A stretch of DNA of 64,000 bases from Piper betle (taxonomy: Eukaryota; Streptophyta; Magnoliopsida; Piperales; Piperaceae), in NCBI GenBank assembly GCA_033002965.1, contig JAURVB010000744.1:186001-250000 (forward strand), written 5' to 3'. This document shows positions 37,025 through 49,900 of the stretch, piece after piece. Both the position numbers and the translations under genes were made by a program. Position 1 is the stretch's first letter. Each line of letters opens with the position of its first letter. The notes under the pieces were generated by a model. That model saw only the letters and a list, made by a program, of their open reading frames with translations. It was not told the DNA's origin and did not search any database.

Positions 37025-40000
37025 ATGGACCTGGATCCCCGCCAATACGATCATGTGGTAACATAAAGCTTCATTCTTTGCTTCCCCAATCTCATCTTTT
37101 CTTCATTTTTGTATGTACGTATGTTTTTTTTTTTTGATTCGTTTGATTGGTTCTTTCGCTTGTTTTGTGTAGCTAGATTGAACCCTTTGTGTTGTGGTGG
37201 CGGATTACTTGTGTAATGGGTGTATCTCATTTTATTTTTATTTTTTATTTTGGTGGGGGTACTGTCATAGTTTTTTTGTGGAAGGATGGATTTTTGTGGT
37301 TATTGGTTAGAGATCAGCAGCGGCATTTTGGTTGATTAGTGATGATGCTTGCGTGACAAGATGGATGGGATCTTTGTGCTTGGTTGGGATTGGGCGGCTG
37401 GTTTGACTATTGGAAGTTATGTGTATCTCTGAATGTGTGTGTTACGAGCATTTTGATTGACTAGTGATGACGCCTTCGTGAAAAGATGTGTTTTTGCACG
37501 TGGTCGGGGTTGGGTGGATGGTTTTGATTGGGGATTGTGCTTGCTGGATATTATTATGATCGGCGTTTTTTATTGTCTCCTGATCGTGCACTTGGTTGAG
37601 GTTGGGATGGCTGGTTAGATTGGCAGTTATGTTTATTGCCCATATATTATCCGCATTTTGATTGTCTAGTGACAACCCACGTTAAAAAGGTTTGCTTGGG
37701 ATGATTACGATTTTGCATATGATGTATTGCCCTGCTCAGAAGTGGGCTACGCATGGTATGCATGAATTTGTTGAATTGGAAGTTGCCTATATTGGTATTG
37801 TAATGTCATTATTTTGATTAATTAGTTATGATGCTTGTTAAAAATGCTTAGTTGGGATGACTAGGTTTTTTGTGGATGATATGCTGTCCTGCTTCGATGT
37901 TGATTATTAGTTTGGTTTCGATTTTGGGTTATCATTACATGGTATGCGTGAATTGTCCATGTCAGGAAGTTGTTTGGTCTGATTTGGTGATTCTGCCTAA
38001 TTATTTGGTCCTGTCCGAGTTCTAATTTAAAAAGAGATGTGCATAGATTGGTTCACTGCAGTTATTTACCGATGCAGGCTGTCAACGACAATGATGTTCG
38101 CAACATTATTCTATCATATTTGGTTCACAATTGTTACAAAGAGACAGCTGAAAGCTTCATTAGTTGTACTGGTATGAAGCAGCCTTCCGATTTTCCTGTC
38201 AACATGGACAAAAGAAAGAGTAGGTGATTTTATTTATGCTCTTCTTGTTTGTTATCTTTGACTAGGAGCATGCAAAAGTTTGTCGTAGAGTTGTCTTCTT
38301 ATAGCTGTAAAGTTTTTGACGGCCCATTTAACTTTTTTCTTTTGTATGATACTTATGATCTTATTGGTGGATATATTACAAACTTTTAAGCTCCATATGT
38401 GACTATGTCAGAAAAATTTGTGGGGCCTTTTGCTTATGACAGTAGGTTTTGTAGAAATATGAACTACATTTTCCATCAAGAGGGATTATATAATCCGATC
38501 GTTGGAATCTTGGACAAATTTCAACATTTTTACCTGCTAGATTATCATGATAATGATGGCCCAGAGCACTATCATTGATGGTCTTTTAGCTTTTGTGTCA
38601 TTAAAAAAATGCTCCTTAAGATGAAAAAGGAAATATACAAGCTTTCTTATGTTTGTAGAAAGTTCTATCTCAGGCAAAAATTGTGTTCTATTTTAACTCT
38701 CTCTGTGAATTATGAAATGCTATACTAAAAATAATTACGTGCTTCATTTCAAGAGAAGCACTTCTTTGCAAGGTTGATGGCGAAATGTTATTGTCTTGCA
38801 TCAAATTGCTTCTATTTTTCTTTAATGACGCAACCTTTTGTTTTAAGTAGCTATTTTCCATTTTGCGATGGAGGGGAATGCATTGAAGGCTATTGAGTTG
38901 ACAGACCAGCTAGCACCTGATTTATTGGAAGAAAATAAAGACTTACATTTTGATCTGTTGAGCCTTCATTTTGTCGAACTGGTTTGCTATAGAAAATGGT
39001 GAACACTTCTGTCATATTTTCTGATTTTGGTGGTGTTTGAACTGTATGCTTGTTTGGACTCATGGTTCATAAACTAATGGCAGCACAGAAGCTCTTGAAT
39101 TTGCACAAGCTAAGCTCACACCATTTGGAAAGGTGCATAAATATGTGGAAAAGCTGGAGGTATGCTTGCTTTATGCTTTTTAGACCTTTTTTTTACTTTT
39201 GAACATTTATCCTTCTTTTTACGATGTGCACAAAAATTTGATGTCTGGCCATCTCTAATTGATTGTGGATGCAGGACTTTATGGCCCTTTTGGCCTATGA
39301 AGAGCCAGAGAAATCTCCAATGTTCCATTTGCTGAGTCTTGAATATCATCAGAGTGTTGCTGAGAATCTCAATAGGGCCATACTTGGTATGTTGCTATTT
39401 AACATGGTTGACTGGATAAAAGCATTACAATTTTCATAGTAAACATTTGTTGGTTTATTGTATAGAATCTTTATTTATGAAATATACAAAAAAAACAACC
39501 ATTGTTTTTTCCCCTACTTCAACGAAGAAGTTTCATAAACTCTGCAAATCTAGTGCTTGGAGTTGAGAAGGGTTTACTTTTTAGCTGGACAAGGATTATT
39601 CTATGAACACTCTTTCCTCTCCACATGACAGTGGCTTGCTAACCAAGAGATCCTGTCACAAATATTGTATTTTCATGCTGGAGGGAATGGAACAGTGTTG
39701 TTTCTTAATAGGATTTGACATTTGGGCTGGCATAAAGATTCGTGGATCATTTTTCCAATGAAGTCTTTCATTCTTTTTTCAGCCATCTTTGGTCTGATTG
39801 AGGTTGGACCTGTCCTTCACATGTCTCGTTATTTCCCATTCCAAAGCTTTAAGTCCTCAAGCTGGTCAATTATTTCCATTTCTGCATCTTGCACAAAGTG
39901 AAAAATTGGTTAGTTTACACTTGGAATTACCTGATCTGGATCCCAACATGGATGCTTTAAAATGGAAGACCAAATGATATGTTATAAATCAGATATTCGA

Positions 40001-41107
40001 CTTGAAACCTTGTAGTAGATTTTGTTTTTGGTTAAGCAGCTTTATTGTCAAATCTGAATTTTACATGTACCTAGAATACTTGTTTTACACAGCAGAGCAC
40101 ACTATGTATCACATGTGATGCTTAAATATCTATGAGCGGATGTTTACTGTTTTCGCAAAGATCTTTGTTTATAAAATGTTTGGTTATGTATAGATGCTGA
40201 AATATTATGTAAAGTTGTGGATTCGATTTTTACCACATATGTCATAGGGGTTCTATTTCATATGCACTTGCATTTATGATGTAGTCAAAGTAGGTGCATA
40301 TGTAACTATGAAAGGGTCAGAAGCTTCCAAAGATCCATCAATTAGGTCAGACTTTATTGCCGCTGTAAGATGAGGGTTGATTCTCATGCTTCCTTTTCTG
40401 TTGGGGAATAGCTGAAACTGGAAGCTTGTGAAGTGTCACAAACTTGCAGCAGCTCCATAATCGGTCATTCCATGTGAACTTTCTCTAGCCTAACTTGGCT
40501 AGCTTGTGACTGCCCTTAGACCGAAAGGAAGTCTGTGGTTGTGGTCTCTGACTTCCATCTTCTAATTGGTACTGTTACTTACTGAGGCGCTGTGTCAAAA
40601 AACAAAAAGTGTATGAATAAAGGAGGAAAGAGGATTTTGTCACAATAGACTATTACAATCACCGTTTGGGAAACTGCCAGTTCCCTTCAGGGGATACCAA
40701 AGTCCCAAAGAATTTCTCTATTTTTTCCACGTAGTTAGACTATATGTTTACCTATCTTGGTTTACTGCTACTTTCTTGCATTTTATGGAAATTTTATATA
40801 TTGCTATGTGTATTTTACTGCAGCGCATGCAAACCTCCCAAGATATTCATCTATGGAAAGGCTGATTCAGCAAGCCACTGCAGTAAGACAGTGCCTACAT
40901 CAAGAGCTTGGCAAGGTAAGCTGCAATCAAGCTTCTTGGTCAGACTATTTCTGTCCAAGTTAGATCCAGTTGTGCAACGTTTAACTTATACAATTACCTA
41001 CAAAACATTGGAATAGGTTTTGAATATGCAGGCCTGTTCTCATGTAATTAAAAATTTTGCAGGATGCACCTGCGGTCTTTTCTCTTAAAGCCTTCCTAAA
41101 GAGCTAA
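37025..41107 (+). CDS. LisH-CTLH protein, GID8-like subunit of the CTLH E3 ligase
   Basis: Small scaffold protein of the GID/CTLH ubiquitin ligase complex, homologous to yeast Gid8 and human TWA1; the Arabidopsis relative is At1g61150. Seven exons join in frame to 215 residues: 37025-37057, 38078-38219, 38851-38998, 39084-39159, 39275-39386, 40824-40915 and 41063-41107. The LisH motif (DVRNIILSYLVHNCYKETAE) is in exon 2. The CTLH segment follows (FHFAMEGNALKAIELTDQLA, then LHFDLLSLHFVELV) and the CRA segment is TEALEFAQAKLTPFGKV to MERLIQQATAVRQCLHQEL. The protein ends FSLKAFLKS. All splice borders are GT..AG, there is no frameshift, and the length matches the family. One exon-junction residue (Thr after DKRK) is slightly uncertain. 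Confidence 0.92.
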
Positions 41108-42487
41108 CAATGTGTATGAAACTGCTGCCTATAACTAATACAAGCATTTGCCTGCGTGGTACAACTGCTTTGGTGTTCGATGTTGTAGCCGTCAACGAAA
41201 GATGAAATGCTACTGTTGGATTCCTCCTCCAAACAAGGAACTTCCGATTTGGGTGAAATGATGCTAGTTTTCTCTCATTGCTATGTTCCCGAATACTGTT
41301 GCTAGCAATGTTTGTAGAGGGATGCAAGTTCTTTTATATTTGTTTGTCTGCTCGGCCATGCATTAATTATCATGAAGAAGCATTATAACTTTTATTTATT
41401 TGGATGGGTTTTTGTTCCCACGTTCTGGAACTGCACTATGTATTTGTATTCATAGCTTAAAATTAGAGGAGTTGGGCAATTTGGGCTATTTTAGATGCTG
41501 CTGTACTGATTCTTCATAACAATAACTAAAAACAATGGATGAAAATCTGTTTCTCACACTTTTTTTCTAATGAACGTCTTAAATTGATTTTGGGCTGTTG
41601 GCGCTTAGATCTCACCATGTCGATGCCGCTTCAGAAAGATTATTGCATCAATTATCATTACATCTTTGCGAAAGACGCAAGGTCTGTCAACAGATTTTAG
41701 ACTCGATTAGTGGGCATTCTCAGGAAAAAAAGGCACCGGATTTAGGAGGCAAGAAATTATTCTTTCAGAGGGGATGACTGGTGCGCGTTCGGTGCCTGAA
41801 CCGAAGTACGTTCAACGGTCAGAACCAAATCGAATTAATCCCAAAATTCAACCGAAATATTTCGGCTTGGTAACCAAATAACCTAATTATATAATAAGTT
41901 ATAAAAAAATATTTCATTATTAAATCAAAATTATATTATTAATTTAGTAAACATAATTATTTAACAAGTAATTCTAAATGTATATATTGTATTAAATAAA
42001 TAAAAATTTATCATAAAAATATTATAATTTCATGATAATTGCTATAAAAGATAAATTTTTTTAATATTTTAAAATTTTCAGTTATTTTTATTAATTTAGT
42101 AATATCAATATGGATCTGGGTTTGTAGAGAGCAAGTTGAACCAGATTAGCTCTAGATCGAATTGAATTGATGGTTCGGTTTCAATTCGTTTGGTTTTGGT
42201 TTTCATCGAATTATGCTTCTCTTTTAGGCCAAGCAAAGTAGAAAAACAAGGTGTCTTCATAACTACGTAGAATCTTATTTTCTAAAATGCCAAAGTATGC
42301 CTGCTAAAAAAACAAAGTATACCTGCTAAGGTAGAATCAAGTTCCTTCATTGCTCCATGATATCTCCTCCTTAGCTCCTCCTTACAACTATGATATCCAC
42401 CTTACAAACATCAAATCTAAGTAGCTCCATTTCCCATTAGCTATCTACTCCACCATCTCTCAATTCTTGATACATTCACAAAAAATA
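41108..42487. other. Intergenic region with a TTCGGTT-type element relic
   Basis: About 41770-42230 begins with GTTCGGTGCCTGAACCGAAG and AACCAAATCGAATTAATC and ends with GGTTCGGTTTCAATTCGTTT around an AT-rich core. This architecture fits a diverged non-autonomous element with subterminal motif repeats. No clear target duplication found. The 3' part holds the promoter of the lectin gene. Confidence 0.5.
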
Positions 42488-43285
42488 TGGTAAGTTCATG
42501 CTTCTAATGTGAAATCTAATATTATGATTGTAACCGAGTCACTTGGTGGTTCTTCTTATGCAGAGCACTGGTGGGGAGGGAGACAAGGAAGCGCCGGTGA
42601 CCGTCGGCCAGTGGGGAGGGGAAGGCGGGAGCCCGTGGGACGATGGTGCCTATACAGACATCCGGCAGATTGTAATCAACCATGGAGATGCCATAGACGC
42701 AATTCTGGTGGAGTATGATCGAGACGGCGAATCAGTTTGGAGCAAGAAACATGGTGGTAGCGGTGGAAGGATTGATAAGGTATCTTATGAGGTCTATTTT
42801 GATGGTTTTATGGAAAAAATTGTTTATGTGATATATTGAACGTACTTATTGTTGTTGTCTACATGAATTTGCAGGTGACACTTGAGTACCCAGATGAGCA
42901 CCTCATTTCCATAAGCGGCTATGTAAGCTCCTATGTAAGATCACTCACATTTGAGAGCAACAAAAGGAAGTATGGACCATTTGGTTCGAGAAGAGGACTC
43001 CCATTCTCCCTACCACCAATGGGAAGAAAGATTGTAGGATTCTATGGCAAATCCGGCCGACTAGTTGATGCAATTGGAGTTTATCTTAAGCCTCTCAAGC
43101 AAATCATTAGCCCTCTGGACTTCGTGATCTTAGCACAAAATCAAAGTGAAACATCTAATGGCGCAGAAATTAGTAGTTATGAATATGAGGGGCAGAAAAG
43201 CATTCGGGTGGAGGAGGCCGAAGTACTTGGGGAAGATGAAATGGAGAATAGGGAAATTGTTGTAAGGATGATTAAAATAGATTGA
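42488..43285 (+). CDS. Jacalin-related lectin, single domain
   Basis: Mannose/glucose-type jacalin-related lectin, usually cytosolic or nuclear in plants and often stress-induced. Exons are 42488-42490 (the ATG only), 42564-42779 and 42875-43285, giving 209 residues. Alternatively translation starts at an ATG at 42558 just before the second exon, giving 210. The domain starts at VGQWGGEGGSPWDDG and runs through ISGYVSSYVRSLTFESN, YGPFG and PFSLPPMGRKIVGFYGKSG to the sugar-binding loop GRLVDAIGVYL with its Asp. No signal peptide is visible. About 50 acidic residues (from about QNQSETSNGAEI to RMIKID) extend beyond the domain and look disordered. No frame problem. Confidence 0.9.
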
Positions 43286-45169
43286 GACGTGACTGTTACA
43301 TGATTTGCCTTCTATATATTATGTTCATTTAGAAGGGTAATTTGATCTTCCCCATTACATTATGTTTAACTTTTGCTAGAAAATAAATGTATTAGATCCT
43401 TAATATATACTTTTCTGGGATCAAGGTCTTGTACTTGTTTATGTAATGATATGATTCTATAATAAGATGTGGACTACACAGATCCTTGATATATACTTTG
43501 ATTATCAAAAATACAAATCAAGATCACTTCTTCTTCTTCTTCTTCTTGCTTCTTCTTGTTCTTCTTCTTCTCCTCCTCCTCCTCCATGTCAAAGGATAGG
43601 AGAGGCCAGGTATGCATTATCCCCATCTCAACAAATTCTATAAAATCAACCAGGCATGAAATATTGGCCACATTTTATGAATGACAATGAAATCTCCATT
43701 TGTCCTGTATTTCCCATCTCCCTTTGGTTATAGTGCCATCTGATTCTCAAAAAACCAACACATCCCCACAATTGTTAAGTTCTCACAAAGCGGTTTGATG
43801 GGCAGGTCTTTGATTCCTAATTAAATTGGAGTACCCGAGTGTGATCTGAAATTAAGGATTGATTGATTATAAAGTTGATGCATGGTTTGAAGTTGCAGGT
43901 CTAACTTGTCGACCTCTGTAGCACTAGTTGGGCTTGGACCCATAATAGTGATCATACTTTCGTATATAGCCGGTCATTTATTCGGTTTAGTTAAAACGAA
44001 ACCGAACCACTTATCCAATTAATTGAAATAAAATACTTTGATTAACTAAACAAAAATCAAATTACAATAGATAATCAAATCGACTAATTCTATTTGGTTT
44101 GGTTTTAATCGAATTCCAACCAAACTAATTAAAATGATAAATGATATTCTTTATCATTAATAATATTCATTTTTTAGTGTTTATTTCAATTATTTTTAAA
44201 TTTATTTATGAAATAAAGAATTGTTAGCACACATTAAGGGTTAATTATAAATTTATCACAAAAAATTGTATGAATAATGTTTTAATTTGGACAATGAATA
44301 ATATGTACACAATATATAATATTTTTTTATTTCTTGCATATATATAAATAAATTATTTTCAATAAATTAAATTAAAATAATAATTTTATAAACTTTTGTT
44401 ACGATAATAATTATAAATAAAGGCACATATACAATTAAAAAAATAATACAAATAAGATTCTTTATATTTGTTGGTTAATTTGGTTAAAGTAAGTTTAGTT
44501 GATTTTTAATTTCAACTAAAGAGCCGAATTAAATTATCAAAATAAGTTTGATTTGGTCGGTTTGGATGGTTAACCATACCATGCTCTCCCCCACTTCCAC
44601 AGTTTACTTGTTGGAGCTTCTTTCTATATTTTGGAGGATTAGGATAAGCGCAAGAAACCTTATCTTGTGTGTGAGCTGGTATTTCTAGCCACTAATTTGG
44701 GCCATACATAATTTAGCTTTCATTAATGGTGAGGACAGACAGTTGACACATACAAATCTTAAAAAACAATTTATATTTTCTTGAACATCACAACAGAATT
44801 TTTTTAAAAAAAAACAGAAATTATTTAATATTTTTGGATTATTAACATTGGAGCACCCCTTTGGATATACAATGCATGTATAGCAATGGATAATATTGCC
44901 CTTGTTCATGGGACCCAGCCAAATAAATGTATGTATGATTTTATTATGAGCTAAATAGACAATGTCATATATATGCATGATAATTTGTGTTCCAATTTAA
45001 TTTGGGTCTAGTGAGGTTTTAAATTTTGTTATTTGTGAATTCTCAGTCTCAAATCTTAAAAAATAAAGAAAAACAATGTATATATACATGTGTGTGTATA
45101 TATATATATACATCCTTTGTAGTAAGACACCATAACAAAACGAATGTGAAGATTTTTATGACGAGATTT
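43286..45169. other. Intergenic region with microsatellite and element relic
   Basis: A CTT/CTC repeat fills 43527-43584. About 43970-44580 begins with TTATTCGGTTTAGTTAAAAC and ends with TTTGGTCGGTTTGGATGG around an AT-rich core, resembling the relic at 41.8 kb. No protein-coding gene recognised. Confidence 0.5.
43527..43584. repeat. CTT/CTC microsatellite
   Basis: Pyrimidine-rich trinucleotide repeat with one TTG interruption set, about 60 bp. Confidence 0.85.
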
Positions 45170-45200
45170 GTGATGACCATGGTTGCATGAATCAAGATTT
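45170..45200. repeat. Duplicated left end of the adjacent hAT-like element
   Basis: Thirty-one bases comprising GTGATGAC plus CATGGTTGCATGAATC and a short link are repeated immediately downstream, where they form the target site and the first bases of the complete element. It looks like a local tandem duplication of target plus end, or the footprint of an earlier copy. Confidence 0.7.
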
Positions 45201-45208
45201 GTGATGAC

Positions 45209-46052
45209 CATGGTTGCATGAATCGGAATCGGAATCGGAATCGGAATCGGTCTGAATCGGCCAAGAATCGGTTCAATTGAATCGGTCCAAATTAATTTAA
45301 TCGGTCATATATAATAATTTGATAATTTATAATATAAATATATTAAAATTAGGTATTGATGTTATTTTGATATTATTCTGTGTATTATAGTTTCTGACAT
45401 TTTTAAATATTTTTTAAGATTTTTTTAAAATTATTTAGAATTAATTATTATTTTTGACTCGAGTTAGACTCGAGTCAACTTTTAATTACGAGAATGCCAC
45501 TCTTTACCCCCGCCGCCGCCGCCTCCGCCGGTCCGGTCGGTGGCGAGTCTCGCGACGGCGATGTCGGCAGCCCGGTCGGACGAACAGTCAGCGTCCCTCA
45601 GCCGGCGGCGAGTCACGGCGATTCGTGCGTCACAGCCCGATTCGGTCCGGCCACACTTCGGCGGCGACGTTGCGAGGTCGGTAGCCCGGTCGGCGGTGAG
45701 CCCGGAGTTGGGGAGCACGGCAGAGGGCGGAAACGGGGCGGCGGCGGGCGTACGAGCTGCGGCGGCGTGGGGGAGCGGGTTTGATTTTAGGTTTTTAAAA
45801 TCTAAATTACCATTTTACCCATGCTTAAATAATTTAATAAAAATCATACCTAGGGTATTTTAGTAATTTTATTAAAAAAACTGATTCCGATTTAAATCGG
45901 CCGATTCCGATTCCGAGTTAAATCGGTCGGAATCGGCTGAACTCGGCCGATTCCGAGGCCGATTCGGGGCCGACCGAGTCGGCCCAAAATCGGATCGGCA
46001 TCGCGCAGATCCGGCCGATTCCGCACGGAATCGGCCGATTCGTGCAACAGTG
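45209..46052. mobile_element. Non-autonomous hAT-like element with perfect 8-bp target duplication
   Basis: An 844-bp element bounded by GTGATGAC at 45201-45208 and 46053-46060. The left end reads CATGGTTGCATGAATCGG and the right end read inward is CACTGTTGCACGAATCGG, imperfect terminal inverted repeats. Subterminal DNA on both sides is packed with GAATCGG/CCGATTC motifs. The left part of the core is AT-rich and 45490-45780 is GC-rich with low-complexity Arg/Gly/Ala frames on both strands. No transposase is encoded. An 8-bp duplication with such ends indicates the hAT superfamily. Confidence 0.88.
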
Positions 46053-46477
46053 GTGATGACAAATTCTTTCTGTAACCAAAGTCATGTTTTTTTAGTGACA
46101 CTTATTTAACGTAATTCATTGGAAAATAAATTTAATTTTTAGAATTGTGAAAAACAAATATATGATATATGATATAAAAATTTAATATGGCAACATCAAC
46201 CTTATGAGTTGATAAGTGATGTGGAACTTGCATATTAATGATGTAACAAGTTGCATTGCCACCTTGGAGATTATTCGTTGTGTACCCCACCAAATGCACG
46301 ATCGATGTCACACACACAAAGAAGCGGCGCATGCCACAATTTTTCATTAAAAGGGCACCATTTTTTCCCTATACTATCTCCTCGGTATAAGAAAGCAAAA
46401 TTAGAATAATATTTATTATTGCTAACACTAAATCAATTGAAAATCAGAATTATATAAATGGCATTCGAAGGAAAGGG

Positions 46478-46700
46478 TATATATATATATATATATATAT
46501 AGTCCCTCTCTGGTGCATTGCCCTTTTTATTGACGTAGGTAGCAGAGGTGCTCCTAAGGTGCTCCTGGCTATTGGATTTTGATCTATTGGCTGCCTTAAA
46601 ATCGAAAACAACCCCCTCCCATTATTCACCAAGGGGGAGGGACGGTGTTTTAGATTTTTATATAGCCGTTGGATTGAAATCTAATAATTAGGAATGCTTG
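46478..46700. mobile_element. TA-adjacent element possibly related to the ALDH-intron foldback element
   Basis: A TA run at 46478-46500 is followed by TCCCTCTC and TGGTGCATTGCC (46511-46522), then the near-palindrome TTGGATTTTGATCTATTGG near 46573 and, near 46664, GCCGTTGGATTGAAATCTAA. These are the same kinds of motif, in the same order, as at the left end of the 9.2-kb element. The right boundary is unclear. Confidence 0.5.
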
Positions 46701-46724
46701 TGCCCCGTTTGGGTCGAAAAAAAG

Positions 46725-46910
46725 GATCGTGGTATATTTTGAGGTTTTGAATTGATTGGTGTATTTTATACAGGAGTAAGCAGGATTGTGGTATATTAAT
46801 GACAGTCCAAAGTTGTCGGTAGGGCTTGTTGGTGTATATATATAAGCAATAGGCAGAATCGTGGTATATATATATGAAAGTTCAAAGTTGTCGGTGGGGC
46901 TTGCAAGTGG
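46725..46910. repeat. Degenerate tandem repeat, about three units of 60-75 bp
   Basis: GTGGTATAT recurs at 46729, 46788 and 46861. The last two units share AAGTTGTCGGT and GGGCTTG. The minus-strand frame across it shows a matching peptide repeat (SPTDNFELSYIY and SPTDNFGLSLIY), but nothing suggests a real protein. Confidence 0.65.
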
Positions 46911-49900
46911 CCAACACCTGCTCCCTTCTTTATCACATCCATGGACCCGGCACATGTTGATTTGACCCATAAGGACCACCTAATTAAGCAATATAGCAAT
47001 TATTCATTAACATTGACAATCAACTTAATTTCTAACCAATAAAAATTAATAATATTTTTTATCAATCATAGTCATACTTTGGCAAAAATTTTTTTATCTT
47101 TGATAATTTAACTGATGATTTTGTATTGATGAAAAATTATGTTTTGAACCCGTCCATTTATATCATCGGATCTGAACGAGGTTAAGTTCAACTTAGTTTT
47201 GGACAACGTCTGAAAAGAGGCAATTTTTAAAGTACATGATGTGATATAAAATTGACATTCTTGAGTTGGGTTAATTGAATGGCCCTAATTTATATGTTCA
47301 TTAAATTTAGTTGATAATTAATTAAATATAAATTAGACTTTACATCGGTAAATATTAGATATGAGACTAATTATTTAAAAGATCTTACATCATACTCACC
47401 TTGAGAAGAATTTCAATCTTATAATTTTTATTGTTGCTCATAAATCTAACTTAATATCTCATGATCTAATACTTACAATCTGGTCAAGTACAACATGATG
47501 ATCAAAGATATTTCTTCAACATAATTAACCAAAGTTGATATGGATCATATCCCAATAATCATTGGATAACTAGAGGGATCTTACAAAACTTGGTTCATTT
47601 ATTTTAGATTTAAAGTCAAATTTGTTGGTATTGGAACCTCTAATCACACCAGATTTAATTTTTACTTTAAAATTGATTTTTTGAATTCGATTTGATTTTT
47701 TGTAAGTATGTTTGAGCTTGTTTGAGTGTTTGATGAAATTTGATGTATTATAGGTCGAGCCGAACTCGTTTAAAATTTATGATATTTAAGCTTGGCTCGT
47801 GTTCGGCTCGTTATATTTTTAAGCCGAGTTCGAGCCGAGCTAATATTTCTGTTTGGCTCATGCTCAACTTATATAGGATTAAAAATTTCTTTCCAATACT
47901 ATATAAATTCAATATGACTTCAATAGTATTGACAAGTCGAGTCAAGTTGATTATTTCTTCAAGTTCGAACACATCGAGCTTAAATTTCGAGCCAACCTAA
48001 GTCAAATATTCCTTAACTCAAGCCAAAGAACGAGGCTTGCTTACTCCCTCTCTGGAGCAAACGTGTGGAGTAGAAACGTTTCGAAAAAAAGAAGAAAAAA
48101 CGTCGTCAAAAGTGCTAAATTCTCGTAAACCTACCAACATCTTAGAAGTGCCGGCATGTGAGACGCCCGCAAACATCAAACGACGTTGACGTAACGGAAC
48201 GGGGCTGGGCCAGGGCCAATGGGCCTAGTAGTTCGTGAAAATTACTATCATTACATTGCATGCCCATAAAAATGCTTCTTAATTAGGGTCCACAATTCAT
48301 AAGAAAATTGGCATGTCAATGAAAAGTTAATTGGGAATTGTAACTGTAGATAAATTAATGTGTTGCCTTGTTGCTAAATAATTAATGATTTTCATATAAA
48401 TACATTAATTTGGCATTAACATTATCAGCAAACAATACTTAATTTGTTGAACTTATTTAGCAAATTGAGGTTGGTTATGATAGATGGCATATTGTTGTTA
48501 CTTTGTCTTGTAAAAATGTATGTTTGAAAGCACATCCACCTATATATAATATAGATGGATGATCTGATATTAACTAAAGAGGTTGGCCATCAGTATTTGA
48601 CATAAATATATAAATTTTGTAACAAATGATACTATTCCCAGCTCCTTAATTGTTATACCTTTTGAAGGTATTGATTGGTAACAATTTCTAAACATACCAT
48701 CAAGATAAACTGACATGAATCAAAATGGTTCACACCATCAAGATTTTTATATGAATTGCTTAAAAAAATATTTTGATATGGATTGGAAGTAATTGACGGA
48801 TTAAAGAATGCAATTAATTACCAATTATAAAAATATTAGGTGACAGGCAGTGTCTTAACAGGCTTGCATTCATAATGAGACAAGACAAGCAAACCACAAT
48901 GGAATGACCAGCTCTTAACGCGTTAGTAAAACCTGAAACTCATGAAAGAGAGACGCAGTTGAAACTAAATTAATGGTCCTTACAAGTTCCCCAAGTGATG
49001 TTCACCTTACAAACATTTGTTTTAATTGATCATCATGCGAGTGTTTTCTTGTGCAAGACTTGGGCATGCATGACAGTTTTCACAGTATACATGAATGACA
49101 TGTTGTATGATATATGCAAGGCAAAAGCTAGAATGAGAAGTTTAATTTGACTACTACCCCCATTCGTGTTGAGACATTCAAGACTGTTTGTGAGGGTTAA
49201 TTTCATGGGTACCAAGGATAGATCCGGACTGGGACAAGACAAGGACATGGAAATGGCACGGCAAGTGTCTCTGTTTCCATAGAAAAAATGTCAAAGGCCT
49301 CACATGGTGTCCTTCTTCACTCTTGTACACAATACATCCTTTTTCTCTTTTTGGGGTTGTGGGTGGCGGGTCAATGTTGCATCCTTTTCACTCGAGGGAT
49401 GATGAGAGGAAAGAAACAAATAAGATAATGCTTTAAAATCTTCTGATTTTTTTTCGTATTGTATTTGTATTGTATGCCTTTCTTTTCTCTCATGGCACCG
49501 TTTATACTTAAAATATACATAGAAATATAATGGTGTCATTGATTACAAGTTTTAGAATAATTGAATCATGATACAAGATGTGAAAAGTCGGTAAAAGTTA
49601 GACACAACCACCTTGGCGACAATAGATTAAACCAGCCCCTTATAAGTGGTTGAAGCATATGGGGGAGAGGCGGGTTTCATTTCAAGAAATGGAGGAGAAA
49701 TTGTTTGTGTGGACAAGGCTATAGAATTACATTGAAGAATCCTCATCCGAGAAGGATGTTCGATTTTCTACTATTTTTTTTTCTAATTATTTAAATTAAC
49801 TGTATGAAGTCTTTTTCCCAGACAAATAAAATTGTTAGTGAAAGTTGTTTTCATGTACCAACCTTTTACAATTCATCCGCAATAATATGTCCCATCTCTC

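Noticed and set aside
43527..43584. CTT repeat as a possible CRISPR-like or satellite array
   Set aside because: It is a plain trinucleotide microsatellite without spacers.
45454..45863. Overlapping frames of about 100 codons
   Set aside because: They lie in the GC-rich core of a non-autonomous hAT-like element and resemble no transposase.
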